From positions 29,288,978 to 29,352,977 of the forward strand of contig CM068553.1 of assembly GCA_035048495.1 (NCBI GenBank): a stretch of 64,000 nucleotides of DNA. The letters are read 5' to 3'. Made by a program: the position numbers and the translations under genes. Positions 43,671 through 54,536 of the stretch are shown here, piece by piece (within the stretch, counting starts at the first letter, position 1; the number at the start of each line of letters is the position of its first letter). Source of the DNA: Euptelea pleiosperma. Its lineage: Eukaryota > Streptophyta > Magnoliopsida > Ranunculales > Eupteleaceae. Under the pieces are notes generated by a model. That model made no database searches, was not told the DNA's origin, and worked only from the letters and a program-made list of their open reading frames with translations.

Positions 43671-43975
43671 GGACCGCAGTATGAGTCCTCTGCCACACTC
43701 TTAGAGACCACTGACCTTATGGATGTTTGGCCCAACCCTAGGTGGACCTACAGACCAAAAATTAGCCTGATTGTTAATTTTCTAAGCATTGGATTAGAGT
43801 CATTTCCTTGGATGATTTTATCCGTAGAATTTGAGCATTATTTGAGTTACAAAGATCCAATGGTTAAAAATCACTAATCAGACTGATATTTGGTATGTAG
43901 CTCCAACTAGCGATGGGCCCAACATCCATAAGGTTAGTGACTCTATGAGTGTGCCACATGGCGCATATTGTGGTC
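43671..43975. mobile_element. Foldback MITE with ~100-bp inverted arms
   Basis: The left arm (ccgcagtatgagtcctctgcc...ctgattg) and right arm (cagactgatatttggtatg...catattgtgg) are inverted copies of each other over about 100 bp. The centre carries 'gcattggattagagtcat' and 'atccaatggttaaaaatcac'. Relatives lie at 43060-43320, 48689-48945 and 49212-49957, and decayed ones at 8100-8720. No coding capacity; superfamily not determined. Confidence 0.7.
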
Positions 43976-44283
43976 CCTCATCAATGATGAGGGACATCGG
44001 CGTGCATAAAAACATGCAAAGGTGAGTGCCGTGTGAGCACCATGTGAGTGACGTGTGAGTGGCATGCCCAGACTTAGGTTTTGGCTTAAAAGTTGTAATA
44101 GATTAAGCTTATTTAGTCAGTTGAAAAGTAGTTGTATTCCTTATAAGAAGAGGTTTTCAAAAATGGTCTAATTTTTGGTGCCCAAAATTGTGCATGGTTT
44201 ATAAGGAAAAGGGATTTTTGGCTTGTCCCTTTCAGTTTATTGATGCAATTTGCACCACCCAATGTTTTTAAAATATTTGCATC

Positions 44284-45991
44284 TTTTTTTTTTTTGATAG
44301 ATAAATTGAATTTTATTAAAAAGAAGCTAAGAGGACAAGATGGCCTCCCAAGCAAAAGAGAGCAAAACAACAAGAAAAAATAACAAAACAGCAAGAACAC
44401 TACTACCCAACGGGCAAGGAACAACCAAAGGAAGAAAACAAAGGATAGACAATCCCTCCCTACCCTCCCATATAACAAGCACAGCTCCTTTACTCACGAT
44501 AAATCAAAGAGTCCCACTTAAAAACCATCTCTTCAAAGAAAATACCTCTCCCCTCCCTGTACAACTTGACCCAAAGAAAAATGAAACCTTGGATCTCTAA
44601 ACTCAATGCTTCTGACGACATACTTCTCCCCTCAAAGACCCTATTGTTGCGCTCTTTCCAAATGCCCCAGATCATTGCAAGCGGAGTCAAAGCCCAAAGT
44701 CTTTTACCAAGACCACTGAAACCTTTACACTCCCACGAGAAAAGAAACTCCTTGGTGGATCTTGGCAACACCCAGGCTACCCCGAAACTCCTCCAAAATA
44801 CTGACCACACCACCCGAGCCCACTTACAATGAAGAAATATATGATCGCTGGATTCGCCACTCTCCATACAAAGAGGACAATGATTGACCACGTGTATTCC
44901 TCTACGCCAAAGAAGATCCATAGTTTGAACTCTTCCCCGAGTTGCACACCACACCAAGAAACGAACTTTCGACGGTGCCTTATTACCCCACACTCGTTTC
45001 GTTAGAAACTCTTCTACCCCACAACCGACGAGCACCTTATAGAACGAATGAACTGAGAATGTCCCTTTGTGCTATCAAAGATCCATCTTCTTGCGTCCTC
45101 AATCTGGCTAAATGAGGGATTTCCCCCCACCTTGGCTATAAGGTCAGCCAACCGAGATAGCTCCCAATCATATAAGCAACGCCGAAAATTGAAATCCCAA
45201 ACATTGTGGCCATTAGTGAAAATCTGCATCTCACACACTGTGGCTATTTTCTTGTTAGAAATAAGGAACAAGTCTTGGAACTCAGTCTTTAGAGAACTAT
45301 CCGAACACCATCTATCCCTCCAAAATAATATTCTATCACCTTTACCCACCTTGAACATCACTCCCTCATCAAACTTTTGCATACCTCTTACAATCCCTTT
45401 CCAAACCCCACACCCGTACGGACCTCTAGGCTCTCCACTGGACCAACCCATCATGCTCTCCCCATACTTGCCTACAATGACCCTACGCCAAAGGCTGTCC
45501 CTCTCGATCCCGAACCTCCACAACTATTTCCCTTTCAAAGCTTCATTCATACTACGTAGCTCCCTAATCCCTAAACCACCATGCTCTTTGGGCTTAACAA
45601 TCACTTTCCAGCCCACTAAACTAAGCTTGCACCCATCACCTCTCCCACTCCACAAAAAATTCCTCATTAGCCTCACCAATCTCTTCTCCACACTAACCGG
45701 CATCGAAAATAAAGACATGTAATACAACGGGAGACTAGAGAGGGTGCTTTTAATAAGTACAAGTCTGCCCCCCCCCCCCCCGCGACTTTCAAACCTTTCA
45801 ATGACTGGATCCCAAATTTGCTTATTACGATAACTTGCTCCTAATGGGAGCCCCAGATACCTCGTGGGGAGACTGCCGACCTGACACCCTAAAATAGACG
45901 TTGCCTCGTTGATCCCCGACCCCTCCCCTATGCCAAACACCTCAAACTTAGAGAGATTGATGTGAAGGCCCTAAAATAGACGTTGCCTCGT
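44284..45991 (-). mobile_element. 5'-truncated L1-like LINE
   Basis: A poly(T) run at 44284-44295 is the 3' poly(A) tail of a minus-strand LINE. The rest encodes the C-terminal part of ORF2. The element is about 1.7 kb instead of 5-7 kb, truncated at 45991. At that end the first 23 bases (45969-45991) duplicate 45887-45909 from within the element. Confidence 0.88.
44490..45968 (-). pseudogene. LINE ORF2 C-terminal fragment (RT tail and zinc-binding RVT domain)
   Basis: Minus-strand segments 45968-45524, 45523-45014 and 45035-44490 are consecutive parts of one protein. The first holds the end of the RT domain ('YLGLPLGASYRNKQIWDPVIERF', 'STLSSLPLYYMSLF'). The second holds the linker typical of plant LINEs ('LWRRVIVGKYG', 'ILFWRDRWCSD'). 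The third is the zf-RVT domain ('APSKVRFLVWCATRGRVQT', then CPLC...ESSDHIFLHC). A TAG replaces a Trp codon near 45524, and the second junction is a frameshift. A run of 14 C at 45768-45781 falls in the RT tail and may itself be a mutation or an assembly artefact. Confidence 0.87.
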
Positions 45992-46260
45992 CTTACCCAA
46001 GGTCATTATAGTCATTTAAAAAAAATATTGGGATGTCCATCCGGAGACCGTTGATATCGTCTATGGTCAAAGGCATTGACTATGGTCAAAGGGTGAGACA
46101 CAAATATTTTAAAAACATTGGGTGAGATGCAAATTGCATCAATAAAAGTAAGGGGGACAAGCCAAAAATAAAAAAGAATACATGCTCTGTTTATTATGTT
46201 TCTAACATCAATGGGATACAACCGACAGAAACTTCAAACTTGGTCTAGTTCATGCTTTTA

Positions 46261-48291
46261 TCATCTTGGTCCGGATAGAATTGATGCCAGCACTGGTGAC
46301 ACAACACCCAAATTTTCATCTCTTCGAACCACTGTTGTTGAAGGAGTGAAGAAACTATAATCTAGGCCAGGTTCAATCTCCATCACACCCTCTAAAACCT
46401 TCACCACCGTGGACATAGAAGGTCTTCTAGAGTGATCGCCTTGCAAACACCACACTGCAATCTTTATCTTCTCCACAGCTTCTTCTCCATGGAACTGCAT
46501 ATCCTCACTATGTTTGTCAATCAAATCAATGAGTTTACCACCCTCCTCTGCTTTTCTACCCAACATACCAAGTAGATGAATATTTTCCTCACTCTGTGAA
46601 CGATCAAAATTTTTCCGCCCGCACAGCATCTCCAAGAGCACGACCCCAAAGCTATAGACGTCAACTTTCTCCGTTATCACCGAGCTCAACCATTCGGGAG
46701 CCAAGTACCCAGGAGTTCCTCTCATTGTGGTCACAACTTGGCACTGGTCCCGGTCCATTATCTTGGATAATCCAAAATCCGAAACCTTGGCATTGAAGTT
46801 GTCATCTAAGAGGATGTTTTGGGGTTTAATATCCATATGAACTATTCTTTTTCTGCAATCTTCATGAAGATAGGCAATTCCCTTGGCTATGTCAAGGATG
46901 ATCTTTCTTCTGGTTTGCCAATCGAGAGAAGGCTTTCGATTTTTCTGGAAAATCCACATATCCAAGGACCCATTACACATATACTCGTAAACTAAAAGCC
47001 TGTGTGATTTGTCAACGCAGAATCCAATCAATCTAACCAGGTTGACATGGTGAATACTACCCAGTGTCTTGATCTCTGCTAAAAATTCTTTCTTCCCTTG
47101 GCCTATGCCGTCGAGGCGCTTCACTGCAACTTTGGTTCCATCAGCCAAAAATCCTTCAAAAACTGATCCGAAACCTCCTCCTCCAATCTTCTTACAAAAA
47201 TTCGCCGTGGCTGCTTTCAAATCTTCGTGAGAAAATCTCATCGGCATTCCTGGTAATTCATCTAGATAATCCTCCCCTTCTTCATCTGCATTTGTCTTCT
47301 TCTTAAAAAGCACTACACAGACTATGGTTATAAGAAATGAAACAAATAAAGCACTGAGACTTGATCCAACTATTATTGCATTCCGACTTGTTTTCTTTGG
47401 CCTTTGTACCTTGATGTCATCAACCACCGTTTCTATACCTTTAACCAATTCATAAACTCTTAGATGCCCATCTGGGTCTACCGTCATATACTGAAGAGAT
47501 GATGATGATGATATCTTAGGCATGTATGTCACAGAAATCAGGGTGTTTGCCTCTCTGTAGAGAAAGTCAAGCATCCCAGTTTTGAATGACATATGCCTGA
47601 GTGGTCCAAAATATGATCGTGGAGGGTCAGACTCGATAAAACCATAGACCCCATCATGAGCAACAGAAAGAGAGAACTGGCATAGAGTCCCATACGCATA
47701 GAAATCGGTATCGGTTAGCCTCTGACCGGGAACCAACTTCTGCCCAGGAAGTAAAGTATGCGTTGGGTGATCAAAAGAACTCCAGATGGTCACATGGTTG
47801 CTGTCGAAAAGCATGAGATTCCCACGTTCTGTGAGATTCATGCCTACAACACCCTTACCAGATGTGTTGGTAGACCAAACCATCCAACCATCTACATCTC
47901 GCAGAATCAAATCTCCATCCTGGGTTAGTTGCAGAGTGGCGTCCTTTTCGACAGGATTGTCTCTGTTTACGGACCAGAGTATATGCCGGATTCCCTTTGT
48001 AGTAAACCCAGTATCTGTTGACTGGGCTGCGATGATGCCAAAAATGTAGGAATCACAAGGTGGACTGCAGATGAAACCGCAAAGAAAGTAAGAGCTATTC
48101 GAGTTTGCGTTGAGGACAGTTCTCACGAACACATAATCCCTAAAACTTTGCGAACTTTCGAAGAGAATTGAGAGATTGTTAGCCCATGAAGTATTGAGGT
48201 TTGCAGTGGGATAACTATGATCGAGGGCATTGAAAAGGTAAGGGAAAGATGAGAGAAGAAGAAGAAGGGGAAGAATCCATTTTACATCCAT
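46261..48291 (-). CDS. G-type lectin S-receptor-like serine/threonine kinase (SD2-5-like)
   Basis: 676 residues in a single exon, plasma-membrane receptor kinase. I chose the ATG at 48291 because it starts directly on a signal peptide (residues 1-22, MDVKWILPLLLLL). An in-frame ATG at 48384 would add 31 residues with no signal character. A bulb-type (mannose-binding) lectin domain covers about 40-195, with 'ILWSVNRDNPV', 'LQLTQDGDLILRD' and 'NLMLFDSNHVTIWSSFDHPTHTLLPGQ'. The S-locus glycoprotein and PAN domains of longer relatives are not evident. The transmembrane segment is at about 305-329, followed by KKK. The kinase domain is at about 364-635: glycine loop IGGGGFGSV (369-377), Lys391 in VAVKRL, Glu406, H-M-D (485-487) with Lys489, D-F-G (505-507) and APEW (531-534). 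All catalytic residues are present; HMD in place of HRD makes it a non-RD kinase, usual for this family and often linked with immune or stress signalling. Stop TGA at 46261-46263. It appears intact; ligand unknown. Confidence 0.93.
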   Translation of the reverse strand: MDVKWILPLLLLLSSFPYLFNALDHSYPTANLNTSWANNLSILFESSQSFRDYVFVRTVLNANSNSSYFLCGFICSPPCDSYIFGIIAAQSTDTGFTTKGIRHILWSVNRDNPVEKDATLQLTQDGDLILRDVDGWMVWSTNTSGKGVVGMNLTERGNLMLFDSNHVTIWSSFDHPTHTLLPGQKLVPGQRLTDTDFYAYGTLCQFSLSVAHDGVYGFIESDPPRSYFGPLRHMSFKTGMLDFLYREANTLISVTYMPKISSSSSLQYMTVDPDGHLRVYELVKGIETVVDDIKVQRPKKTSRNAIIVGSSLSALFVSFLITIVCVVLFKKKTNADEEGEDYLDELPGMPMRFSHEDLKAATANFCKKIGGGGFGSVFEGFLADGTKVAVKRLDGIGQGKKEFLAEIKTLGSIHHVNLVRLIGFCVDKSHRLLVYEYMCNGSLDMWIFQKNRKPSLDWQTRRKIILDIAKGIAYLHEDCRKRIVHMDIKPQNILLDDNFNAKVSDFGLSKIMDRDQCQVVTTMRGTPGYLAPEWLSSVITEKVDVYSFGVVLLEMLCGRKNFDRSQSEENIHLLGMLGRKAEEGGKLIDLIDKHSEDMQFHGEEAVEKIKIAVWCLQGDHSRRPSMSTVVKVLEGVMEIEPGLDYSFFTPSTTVVRRDENLGVVSPVLASILSGPR

Positions 48292-49211
48292 GGCTTTTGT
48301 TCTACTGCTGATAAAATCATAAAACCAACTAAGAGGTAGCTTAGGGGGTACACAATGCCCATACAAGGGTCCACACGCCATCATACTTCATCTCCGACGC
48401 CAATAACCTTTTGTGCCCTAACCATCAACAGAGTGTACACTCCCCAATGTCCCCATTCCCTGACCACAAGCTTAGGGAAAAGAGAGGGGTCTTTGGGTAG
48501 AAGACTCTCATCCCAAGCTTCCTCTTTGAAGACACACGACCTGCTCGGTCTTGCCGTCCATCCTCAAGTCTCAACTCAACATGGTTGCATAGTCAAAAAG
48601 CCAAAAAATAAAGGAGGAAAAAGATGTAACAAGGGATACTGAAACTTTTTGGCGGACGCACGATTCTTGTTACTTAACGCTGCAATCTGGGCCCACAAAC
48701 CGCATGGATGTTCAGCCCACCCCTTCGTGGATATGCACCCCGAAAATCACCCTGATTGGTAATCTCTAGCAATTAGATTTTAATACTTTTTAAAGTTTGA
48801 TTCTAGCCATTAAATTCAAACATTATTTCTGAGTCCTAAACAACGGCTAAAAAATCATCAAACAAGCTGATTATTGGTATGAAACTATGAGCAAGGGGTG
48901 GACTAAACATCCATGCGGTTAATAGGTCCAGATGGCAGCTGTGAGTAACAAAAATCGTGCTTCCGCACAAAAAAGCACGACCAATTGAAGACAAATTTTA
49001 GGCATCACGACCTATGGATTCTTGTTAACAAAAATCGTCCAGATGGAACCTTGTTACAAACTTACATCACGACCCAAAAAAATGCTTTGCCGTTCAAGAC
49101 AAATTTTCAGTAAAAAAGTGGGTGCAGGACGCTTATCAAAAAGACAACAATAAAAAACAAAAAATATTCAATCGAGAGCGAGTTGACTTGACGAGAGGGA
49201 AAGTGAGTAAA
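48292..49211. other. Region upstream of the receptor kinase, no gene recognised
   Basis: Contains the probable promoter and 5' UTR of the kinase (48292-48650, minus strand), without a convincing TATA box. A decayed foldback MITE lies at 48689-48945 (gcccacaaaccgcatggatg ... catccatgcggttaatagg). Repeated 'aaaaatcgt / cgacc' words are at 48945-49080. Confidence 0.5.
48689..48945. mobile_element. Decayed foldback MITE
   Basis: The inverted arms 'ccgcatggatgttcagcccacccc' and 'ggggtggactaaacatccatgcgg' lie about 200 bases apart. Same family as 43671. Confidence 0.65.
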
Positions 49212-49957
49212 CCTTGGCGTGTGAAGAAGGCCAATCACAACCCACAATACGAACCACGTGGCACACTCTTAGTGGACGCTGATCGTATGGTTATTTGGCC
49301 AATCACTAGGTGGACCTACAAACCAAAAATAAACCTGATCAGTGAATTTCTAAGCGTTGGATTGAAGTTATTTTCATCGTTGATTTTAACAGTAGGAATT
49401 TGAGCATTATTGAGAGTTATTTGGATGCAAATATCCAAAGGTTGTAAATCACTAATCAGACTGTTTTTTTGGTTTGAAGGTCACCGAGGAACTGGCCAAA
49501 CCGAGGTTTAAAGGAGGCCGTTTTATCGGTATAATGGACTGGGGGCGTTACTGTTAAAACGAAAAAAAAAAAAAAAAACAGCCAGGGCAAAAATGGAATT
49601 TAATGGATTTTAACGGAAAATATGCCTTCAAATTCAAAATTTGAAATTAAAAATTTCAAAAACGAAAAAAGGAATTTAATGAAAAAATAACGAACTTTAA
49701 AAGATTTTAAGGGATTTAACAGCCATTTTTTCACAAAATTTTCCAGATTCTAACGGCCGTTAAAACGAAAAAAAATGGCTGTTAAATTCAAAACGTCCAA
49801 ATGGATTTTAACAGTTTTTAACGAAACCGGCTTGGGGCATTACTGTTTAAATGGCCGTTTTTAAAACCATGGGCCTAACATCCATACGGTAGGCGCCCTC
49901 TAAGAGTATGCCACATGGCTCGAATTGTGGGCTCTGATTGGCTTCGCTCACACCCTG
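49212..49957. mobile_element. Foldback MITE split by a hAT MITE
   Basis: The left arm includes 'ggccaatcacaacccacaat' and 'gtggcacactcttag'. The right arm, reversed, includes 'gccaatcagagcccacaatt' and 'gtggcatactcttag'. The inverted arms span over 120 bp. The hAT MITE at 49502-49871 interrupts the right arm. The related copy at 43671 shows the uninterrupted site ('gatgggcccaacatcc'). Confidence 0.72.
49502..49871. mobile_element. hAT-type MITE with 8-bp duplication (one mismatch)
   Basis: 370 bp with ends CGAGGTTTAAAGGAGG and GTTTTTAAAACCATG-like. Flanks are GGCCAAAC (49494-49501) and GGCCTAAC (49872-49879), 7/8. Same family as 42501-42943, with the same 'actgggggcgtta' and 'ggcttggggc.tta' subterminal blocks. 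Confidence 0.85.
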
Positions 49958-52900
49958 GTGTGAGCTAAGGTATACAATATCTCAATGCTATCTTAATTAT
50001 TAGAGAGTTGCGGAATGGAACCCAAGAGCTATGTACCAACGTGGTTTGACGTCCAATCCAACCTTTTGACATCCTAACTTGGATGCATGGTTCAAAATCT
50101 CAGGATCGGAGGTCGAATCGGTGGGCTTTGATCCCAATCCGGATCGGTCCGATCTAGGGCAACTCAAACGAGACAAACTGAAACTTCTTTGGAAAACATT
50201 GATCTAACGGTGAGACAATCCAGTTTTGGATCGGACCAGTGGGGCTCCGATCCAAATCCGGATCGTCAGATCCAAAACATGATCGGCAGAGACTTGGAAC
50301 CATGCTTGGATGGGCTTCGATCAGAATCGTATTGTTTCGGACGGTTGGCTTTGTGTGGTTCTGCCAAAATGTCCAGATTTGCGCATGTCTCGACACATTC
50401 TCATGTAAAGTGTCAAAGCACACCACGTCTATTGTACCCAACGTAAGAAATCCCCTAGGAACTTCCATCTGATAAATTGACATTTTTCTAAAGTTTACAA
50501 GAAAATTTTCACCAACCAAATTAAGTAGACAACAGTAGATCTGACCCCTACACTCGCAAGGCTTCGATTTTAATCATGTGATATAAAATAACTATCTTTA
50601 AGTCTACGTCCAAGGCGTCATTGACAACCGAGGTAATTGTTTTAGAAAAAATTAAATCGTATTAAATGTTTCTTAGAAAAAAAAAATGAAAAATTCGCAT
50701 ATTAGGCCCTGTTTGGTATTGTCGCAGATACTTGTTTGCAAACATTTGCAATATGTTTTTTATATTTCTAGGTGCTTGGTTGCACTCCATCATTATTTAC
50801 CAGGGCAAATATTTATTGTGAGACCATATTTTTTACGATTTGAGCTGCTAATCTTTGCAACCAAAAAGGATTGTAAACTACAAAAAAAAAAGACTTTTCC
50901 CAACAGAAGAGTTTACTTTTACCGGGGGTTATAAACTGCTAGTACATTGGAACGGTTTAGATAACACAATAAAACCGCCGTAAACTTATTCGTTTAATTT
51001 ATTTTGCAAATGACGGCCCCCGTGCCTTAGAATCCTCGAGGAAAGTGTTTAATCGGTGACTTTGAACCGCCAAAGATGTTATGTGCAAATAATAAAAAAT
51101 AACGCGCGCGAATAGAACTTTTTTATTCGCGCACAACTCTCATTCTCCCCCTTTTCTTTAGAAAGGTAACTCTAATTCATCTTCTCCCTCGTTCTTTTTC
51201 AGATCTCTCTCATTCTCGTTCTCCATTAAGAGTGAGCTCTCTTCAATCATAGTCTCTGAAATATAAGAGATATAATCAAGAAAAACGAGATTGAGGAGTC
51301 AAGGGAGAGCTCGAAGTAGACCCTAAGAAGGTTCCATTAGGTTTGAGAGTCCCAAAAAAGAGAGATCAAATGGCAAATGATCTTGGAGGGTTTGGAATCA
51401 TTTTTCCATTGTGAGAGGGAGAGTTTTGGGGCTGAAGCACCACCAATGCCGGATTCAACAGCGTAGCTGATCATGGGTTTGTCCAGCAACTGAATGCTCA
51501 TTCTTATTCTCTCTATCTCTCTCTCTCTCTCTCTTTCAGTTCTCAATCTCTCCCAGTCCTCTCCTCGTCCGTCTACCACCACCACCCTATGCTGTCGTTC
51601 ACCACCACTGCTCCAGTAGATTTGCATTTGTTTATCTCTTTAATTTATTTAATTTAATTTTGGTTTTGGGCTAGGGTTATAGTTGGTTAGTTTAGGGATT
51701 ATCTATTTTGCTTGTAGCTTTGCCTCCTAGGGTTTTTGTTGGACATGTCACTTTCAAAGAGTTGGTTAGGGTTAGGGTTTATCAAACACAAGAACCAGAG
51801 TTTCTATTTTGGGCTACATGTTTGACATTCTTTTGTCTTCATTAAAAGAACTTCGTGCTAGAAGAAGTGTAGCATCTGGAGTTCAAGTTGCAAAAAAGAG
51901 CAAAACTTGCTGAACAATATCTTCCTTTTAAAGGTGAAATTAACATTATCTTGCTCAATTGATAGTAAAGATTTGCTATATGTTACGAGGAAATGATACG
52001 ATGTGCGTGATTTTCATTACTTTATACTCTGTTCTTGTTGTAGTTTTTGCTTATCCGTGCATCCTATATCTCTGAATCGGTTTGGACTTGTGAGTGTTAG
52101 TACCCTTGTTGAACTTTTGACATAAGTAAGTTGAAAACCATATGTGAGAAGTTGATCATGTGGGGCGATTGATTGCCACATGTTTAAACAAAGTTTATAG
52201 TGTAAGGTGGATTTTTTTGGTTTCTAAAGAAAATTTTTGACAAAGTCTTCTTTTAATGTGGATTATGTTGAAAAGTTGTGGTGGAAGATAGAAGAGATTG
52301 GGGGAAATTTGATTTTTCAATTTCTTTAGTATCTTAATCGTCAAGTGCAAGGAGGAGACATGTGAGAAATACACCCAGAAGTGCCTCTTAGAAAACATTG
52401 TGGAAGCTGTAGGAATACTCATCTCCTACATTTTTTCTTCAATTTATCAATGAATTATGCTCTACTAGTTGGTATTGGCTTAGTTGTTTTGCTGTTGATG
52501 GGAAAGTAAAAAAATTACTTTACTTTTTAGAACTTGTGACTTGGTCTTCGCTCATTTTTCCTGAATTATGAATCGGCCAGGTTAAATCATTTCTTGGTCA
52601 AGTGTGTGCTTTTGATGACTGATTATTTTAGAATTTATAAAAGAGGAATGCTAGTGTAGTGCTTAAATAATTTTATTATGCTTTTGCTTGGTTTGAGTTG
52701 TAGATTTGTAGTGCAGTGAATGAGAATGCAGTGGGATCCTACTTTGAAACTAGTTTTTGCTCCAATTAATGAAATATTTTGGATCCACTGCTACATTCTG
52801 GGTTTCAGATCATACCGTTGAACTCAAAAATAGTTGAGTTCAAATCTTCACAACCCAAACCTCCTTTTTTTTTATTTTTATAGATTCTTACTTTTTGAAG

Positions 52901-52971
52901 ACTATAATTCTCCAATAACTAATGAAGTGATAAGCTGGATTCCCTAATACATTGCAAAGAAGCTGCGGGTA
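49958..52971. other. 3-kb stretch without a recognised gene
   Basis: 50080-50300 has repeated 'ccggatcgg / ggatcggacc' words. 50700-50720 begins 'ggccctgtttggtattg', a common MITE-like end whose partner I could not find. A GCGCGAATA/TATTCGCGC hairpin is at 51106-51132 and a (CT)n microsatellite at 51507-51534. 51640-51800 repeats 'agggttagggttt'. A plant gene with short exons could hide here; I cannot support one. Confidence 0.4.
51507..51534. repeat. (CT)n microsatellite
   Basis: An uninterrupted run of CT dinucleotides after 'tattctctctat'. Confidence 0.85.
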
Positions 52972-52980
52972 TTTGTACAT

Positions 52981-53370
52981 GGGTCGGGATTGGGGGACAA
53001 CCATTTTTGACAACTATTTTTGGCAACCATTTGGCAGACCCACATAGAAGATGAATCGATGGTTGATTTTTGGTGAGGATGATTTCTATGATGAGGAGAT
53101 CATCCTCACAAAAACTTCAAATCATTCCCATAGTTATAGACAAGTTTAGAAGTTGAAGAATTATGGACGGTCTATTTTTACCATGTAACTTGAAAACCAC
53201 ATTTGATGGGGTTAGAAATATCAGAATGGGCTGATTTTTTGTTGGGGTGATCTATATGGTGAGGAGATCATCCTCACCAAAAATTAGCCATTGATTCATC
53301 TTCTATGTAGGTCTGCCAAAATGGTTGTCAAAAATAGTTGTCAAAAATGGTTGTCCCCCGATCCTGACCC
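52981..53370. mobile_element. Mutator-type MITE with perfect 9-bp duplication
   Basis: 390 bp. The ends GGGTCGGGATTGGGGGACAA and TTGTCCCCCGATCCTGACCC are inverted repeats that continue inward for over 100 bp (including 'agaagatgaatc'/'gattcatcttct'). It is flanked by TTTGTACAT at 52972-52980 and 53371-53379 (9/9). A 9-bp duplication with long inverted arms is the Mutator signature. No transposase. Confidence 0.9.
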
Positions 53371-53379
53371 TTTGTACAT

Positions 53380-54536
53380 TTACATATATTGATATAAGCG
53401 TTTAAGAAATAGAAACACATTATGTTGATCCATCAAAATCAATTGAAATGTTTATAAACATTAGTTTCTACTACTTCTAATAAATTGCAATGTTTATAAA
53501 AGTTATATTGTATTACTTCTATTACATGACATTATACCTGCAACAGAATTTTGGAGGCATTGCCTTATGTTAGTAACTTAGTAAGGTGCTTGTGCGCCTT
53601 CTAAAAATGTGTATTGCATATGCCTTTTGGTTTCTCCCTCATCAACGCATAGTATTAAATTTGTTATGCAAATTGTGTAGATCTAGAGTAATATGTCTTC
53701 TTTTAGGAAATAGCTACTGGCTACTTTTGGCTAATTGTTTCAAATATGATTACCTCTCCATGATTAGTAATGGCTACTAGAAATTAGTATGTCTTGTTGG
53801 CTACTTAACGGTCTAAGTTGAGACTATTATTGACGTAGGACGGGAGAACCATTCCGCAATTTGAAAAAGAATGAAGAGGGGATTACTATTTACAGCAATA
53901 TTCACGTCACTATTCACATGACACTATTTATGCAACACTATTCACAGTGCTATGGTATGATTTGGGTTTTCTTAGATAAAAAATTGACTAAGAAATAAAA
54001 TAAAGATGGAGTAAGATAAGAGAATACGAGAGAAGAAATAGGGATAGAAAGATAACTTTGGCTTCACACCGAATTAGCTTGGCTTTGTACCAAGAGAGGA
54101 TGGCTTCACACCACAAGAAAGATTTCTCAAAAAGATTTCTATTTCTTCATTCATAATTTTTCATTATCAAAATCAAAGGGTACATCACCTTTTATAAGAC
54201 TCCCTACTTGAACTTTCCAAATTCTAATCTAATTAAAATTAGAAACTCCTAATAAAAATCAACTATTACAATCAATAATAAGAATTCTAATTAGAAATAA
54301 AATCTAATTTCAATTGAAAATCCTAATTAAATTAAAACAAATTTTTGTGAGGTCCACTTATCTAAAAATAGTAAAATCAGAATTTACTATAAATAGTAAA
54401 ATGGGATTGACTATAAATAGTAATTTTCAGATTTACAATAAAAAGTAAAAACGAGATTCACTATAAATAGTAAGTCCATTTGCTTGACTGGCATAGATTC
54501 GGTGTAACATGGACTATTGTAGTAGATGAAAAATAA
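53380..54536. other. AT-rich region without a recognised gene
   Basis: 53885-53955 repeats 'cactattcac / acactatt' words. 54360-54475 has about four loose copies of 'actataaatagtaaaat' some 35 bases apart. No coding signal is seen. Confidence 0.4.

Larger units (their letters stand above)
44211..46169. mobile_element. Second copy of the GGGATTTTTGGC MITE, split by a LINE
   Basis: The left arm is at 44211-44283 and the right arm at about 45992-46169. In reverse, the right arm aligns with 43354-43540, including 'ctcaccctttgaccat', 'gatggacatcc' and 'tataatgaccttgggt'. The LINE lies between. The right end has decayed to GCCAAAAATA. Confidence 0.8.

Noticed and set aside
45069..45722. 217-residue plus-strand frame
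   Set aside because: Antisense shadow of the LINE ORF2 fragment on the minus strand.
50154..50519. 121-residue minus-strand frame near 50.3 kb
   Set aside because: Several overlapping frames in repetitive 'ggatcgg' sequence on both strands, no recognisable domain, no start or splice context.
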